From: Streptomyces sp. Z26
GTDB lineage: Bacteria > Actinomycetota > Actinomycetes > Streptomycetales > Streptomycetaceae
Direction: 5' to 3'
NCBI RefSeq assembly: GCF_003665095.1
Contig: NZ_RCHV01000002.1
Coordinates: forward strand, 3,098,001 to 3,162,000
DNA length: 64,000 bases
Shown: positions 63,904 through 64,000 of the stretch, piece after piece
How the letters are laid out: every line of letters begins with the position of its first letter
Position numbering within the stretch: position 1 is the first letter of the stretch
The notes under the pieces: generated by a model
Databases searched by the model: none
What the model was told of the DNA's origin: nothing
The model's input: only the letters and a program-made list of their open reading frames with translations
Made by a program: the position numbers and the translations under genes

Positions 63904-64000
63904 CAGTCACCGCCGCCTTCGGTACCGCCGTCGCCGCCGCCGTCGCCGGACATCGTCCGACCACTCTCCCACTGGAGCCGTGCGACCGCGTCCAGAACGC
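63903..64000 (-). CDS. E1 beta subunit of the second bkd locus (C-terminal end only)
   Basis: The last 31 codons (VLDAVARLQWE..., then a Gly/Asp-rich tail) before a TGA that overlaps the E2 start as TGATG. VLDAV matches the end of the E1beta paralogue at 47.8 kb (RVLDAVDRALAY). The rest lies beyond the right edge. Identification depends mainly on operon order. Confidence 0.65.
   Translation of the reverse strand, partial: VLDAVARLQWESGRTMSGDGGGDGGTEGGGD

Noticed and set aside
1..64000. tRNA, rRNA or CRISPR sequences
   Set aside because: No T-loop-like GGTTCRA segment with matching arms, no rRNA-like stretch and no regularly spaced repeats were seen by eye; a covariance-model scan would be decisive.
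1..64000. parS (ParB) sites
   Set aside because: No GTTTCACGTGAAAC or close variant was noticed.

Overview
The window is very GC-rich chromosomal DNA. Codon third positions are almost all G or C, GTG starts are common, and GTGA/ATGA stop-start overlaps are frequent. The gene content (mycothiol-dependent enzyme family, PknB-type kinases, the proteasome activator Bpa, SpoIIE/RsbW-type regulators, two branched-chain ketoacid dehydrogenase loci) points to Streptomyces or a close relative. From memory, the order metG / aspS / SpoIIE phosphatase / bkd / kinases / bpa / bkd resembles a core region of the S. coelicolor chromosome, so most of this looks like core genome with some decayed accessory patches. 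No rRNA, tRNA, CRISPR array, IS element or phage genes were seen.

Layout. 1-3.1 kb: a leftward sulfonate/taurine-type ABC transporter (permease cut by the window edge, ATPase, Tat lipoprotein) preceded by a short leader peptide of the actinobacterial RLHVDLRR...C type, which suggests attenuation by sulfur or cysteine supply. 3.5 kb: an RsbW-like ATPase. 4-10 kb: a divergent envelope-stress module. On the left are Asp23/Gls24, a DUF2273-like protein, an Asp23-DUF6286 fusion, a DUF6286 protein and YihY. On the right are an ECF sigma factor, a zinc-finger anti-sigma-like protein fused to an Asp23-like domain, and another Asp23-like protein. 10-14.3 kb: a decayed serine hydrolase, an intact serine hydrolase and an exported erythromycin-esterase-family protein. 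14.5-17.7 kb: PhoX with a PHO box, then an HTH/Clp-N protein whose start is covered by twin palindromes.

17.7-25.2 kb: an APH-type kinase, a Dabb protein, a membrane protein, two paralogous TetR regulators around a quinone-oxidoreductase-like enzyme, and an exported alpha/beta hydrolase. 25.5-30.3 kb: metG and aspS, separated by two truncated genes that meet at a probable deletion junction. 30.4-38.4 kb: a SpoIIE phosphatase, pirin, SseB, an acyl-CoA dehydrogenase, an M18 aminopeptidase and a DUF6458 protein. 38.4-46.2 kb: a thioredoxin-NHL protein, the OhrR/Ohr peroxide pair with its operator, a LURP-one protein, a nitrilase-family amidase, an MDMPI-family enzyme, and an MFS transporter coupled to a GntR regulator.

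46.3-50 kb: a complete bkd operon (E1alpha-E1beta-E2) with a 22-bp palindromic operator. 50.4-57 kb: a phosphotransferase, two divergent Ser/Thr kinases (one with PASTA), Bpa and a surface-type protein. 57.4-64 kb: a PIG3-type oxidoreductase, a K+ channel, a divergent MoeA with a repeated N-terminal motif, a MobA-like/DUF6457 fusion, and the end of a second bkd operon (E2 and the tail of E1beta). The least familiar assemblies are the ECF/Asp23 module and the HTH-Clp-N autoregulation candidate.
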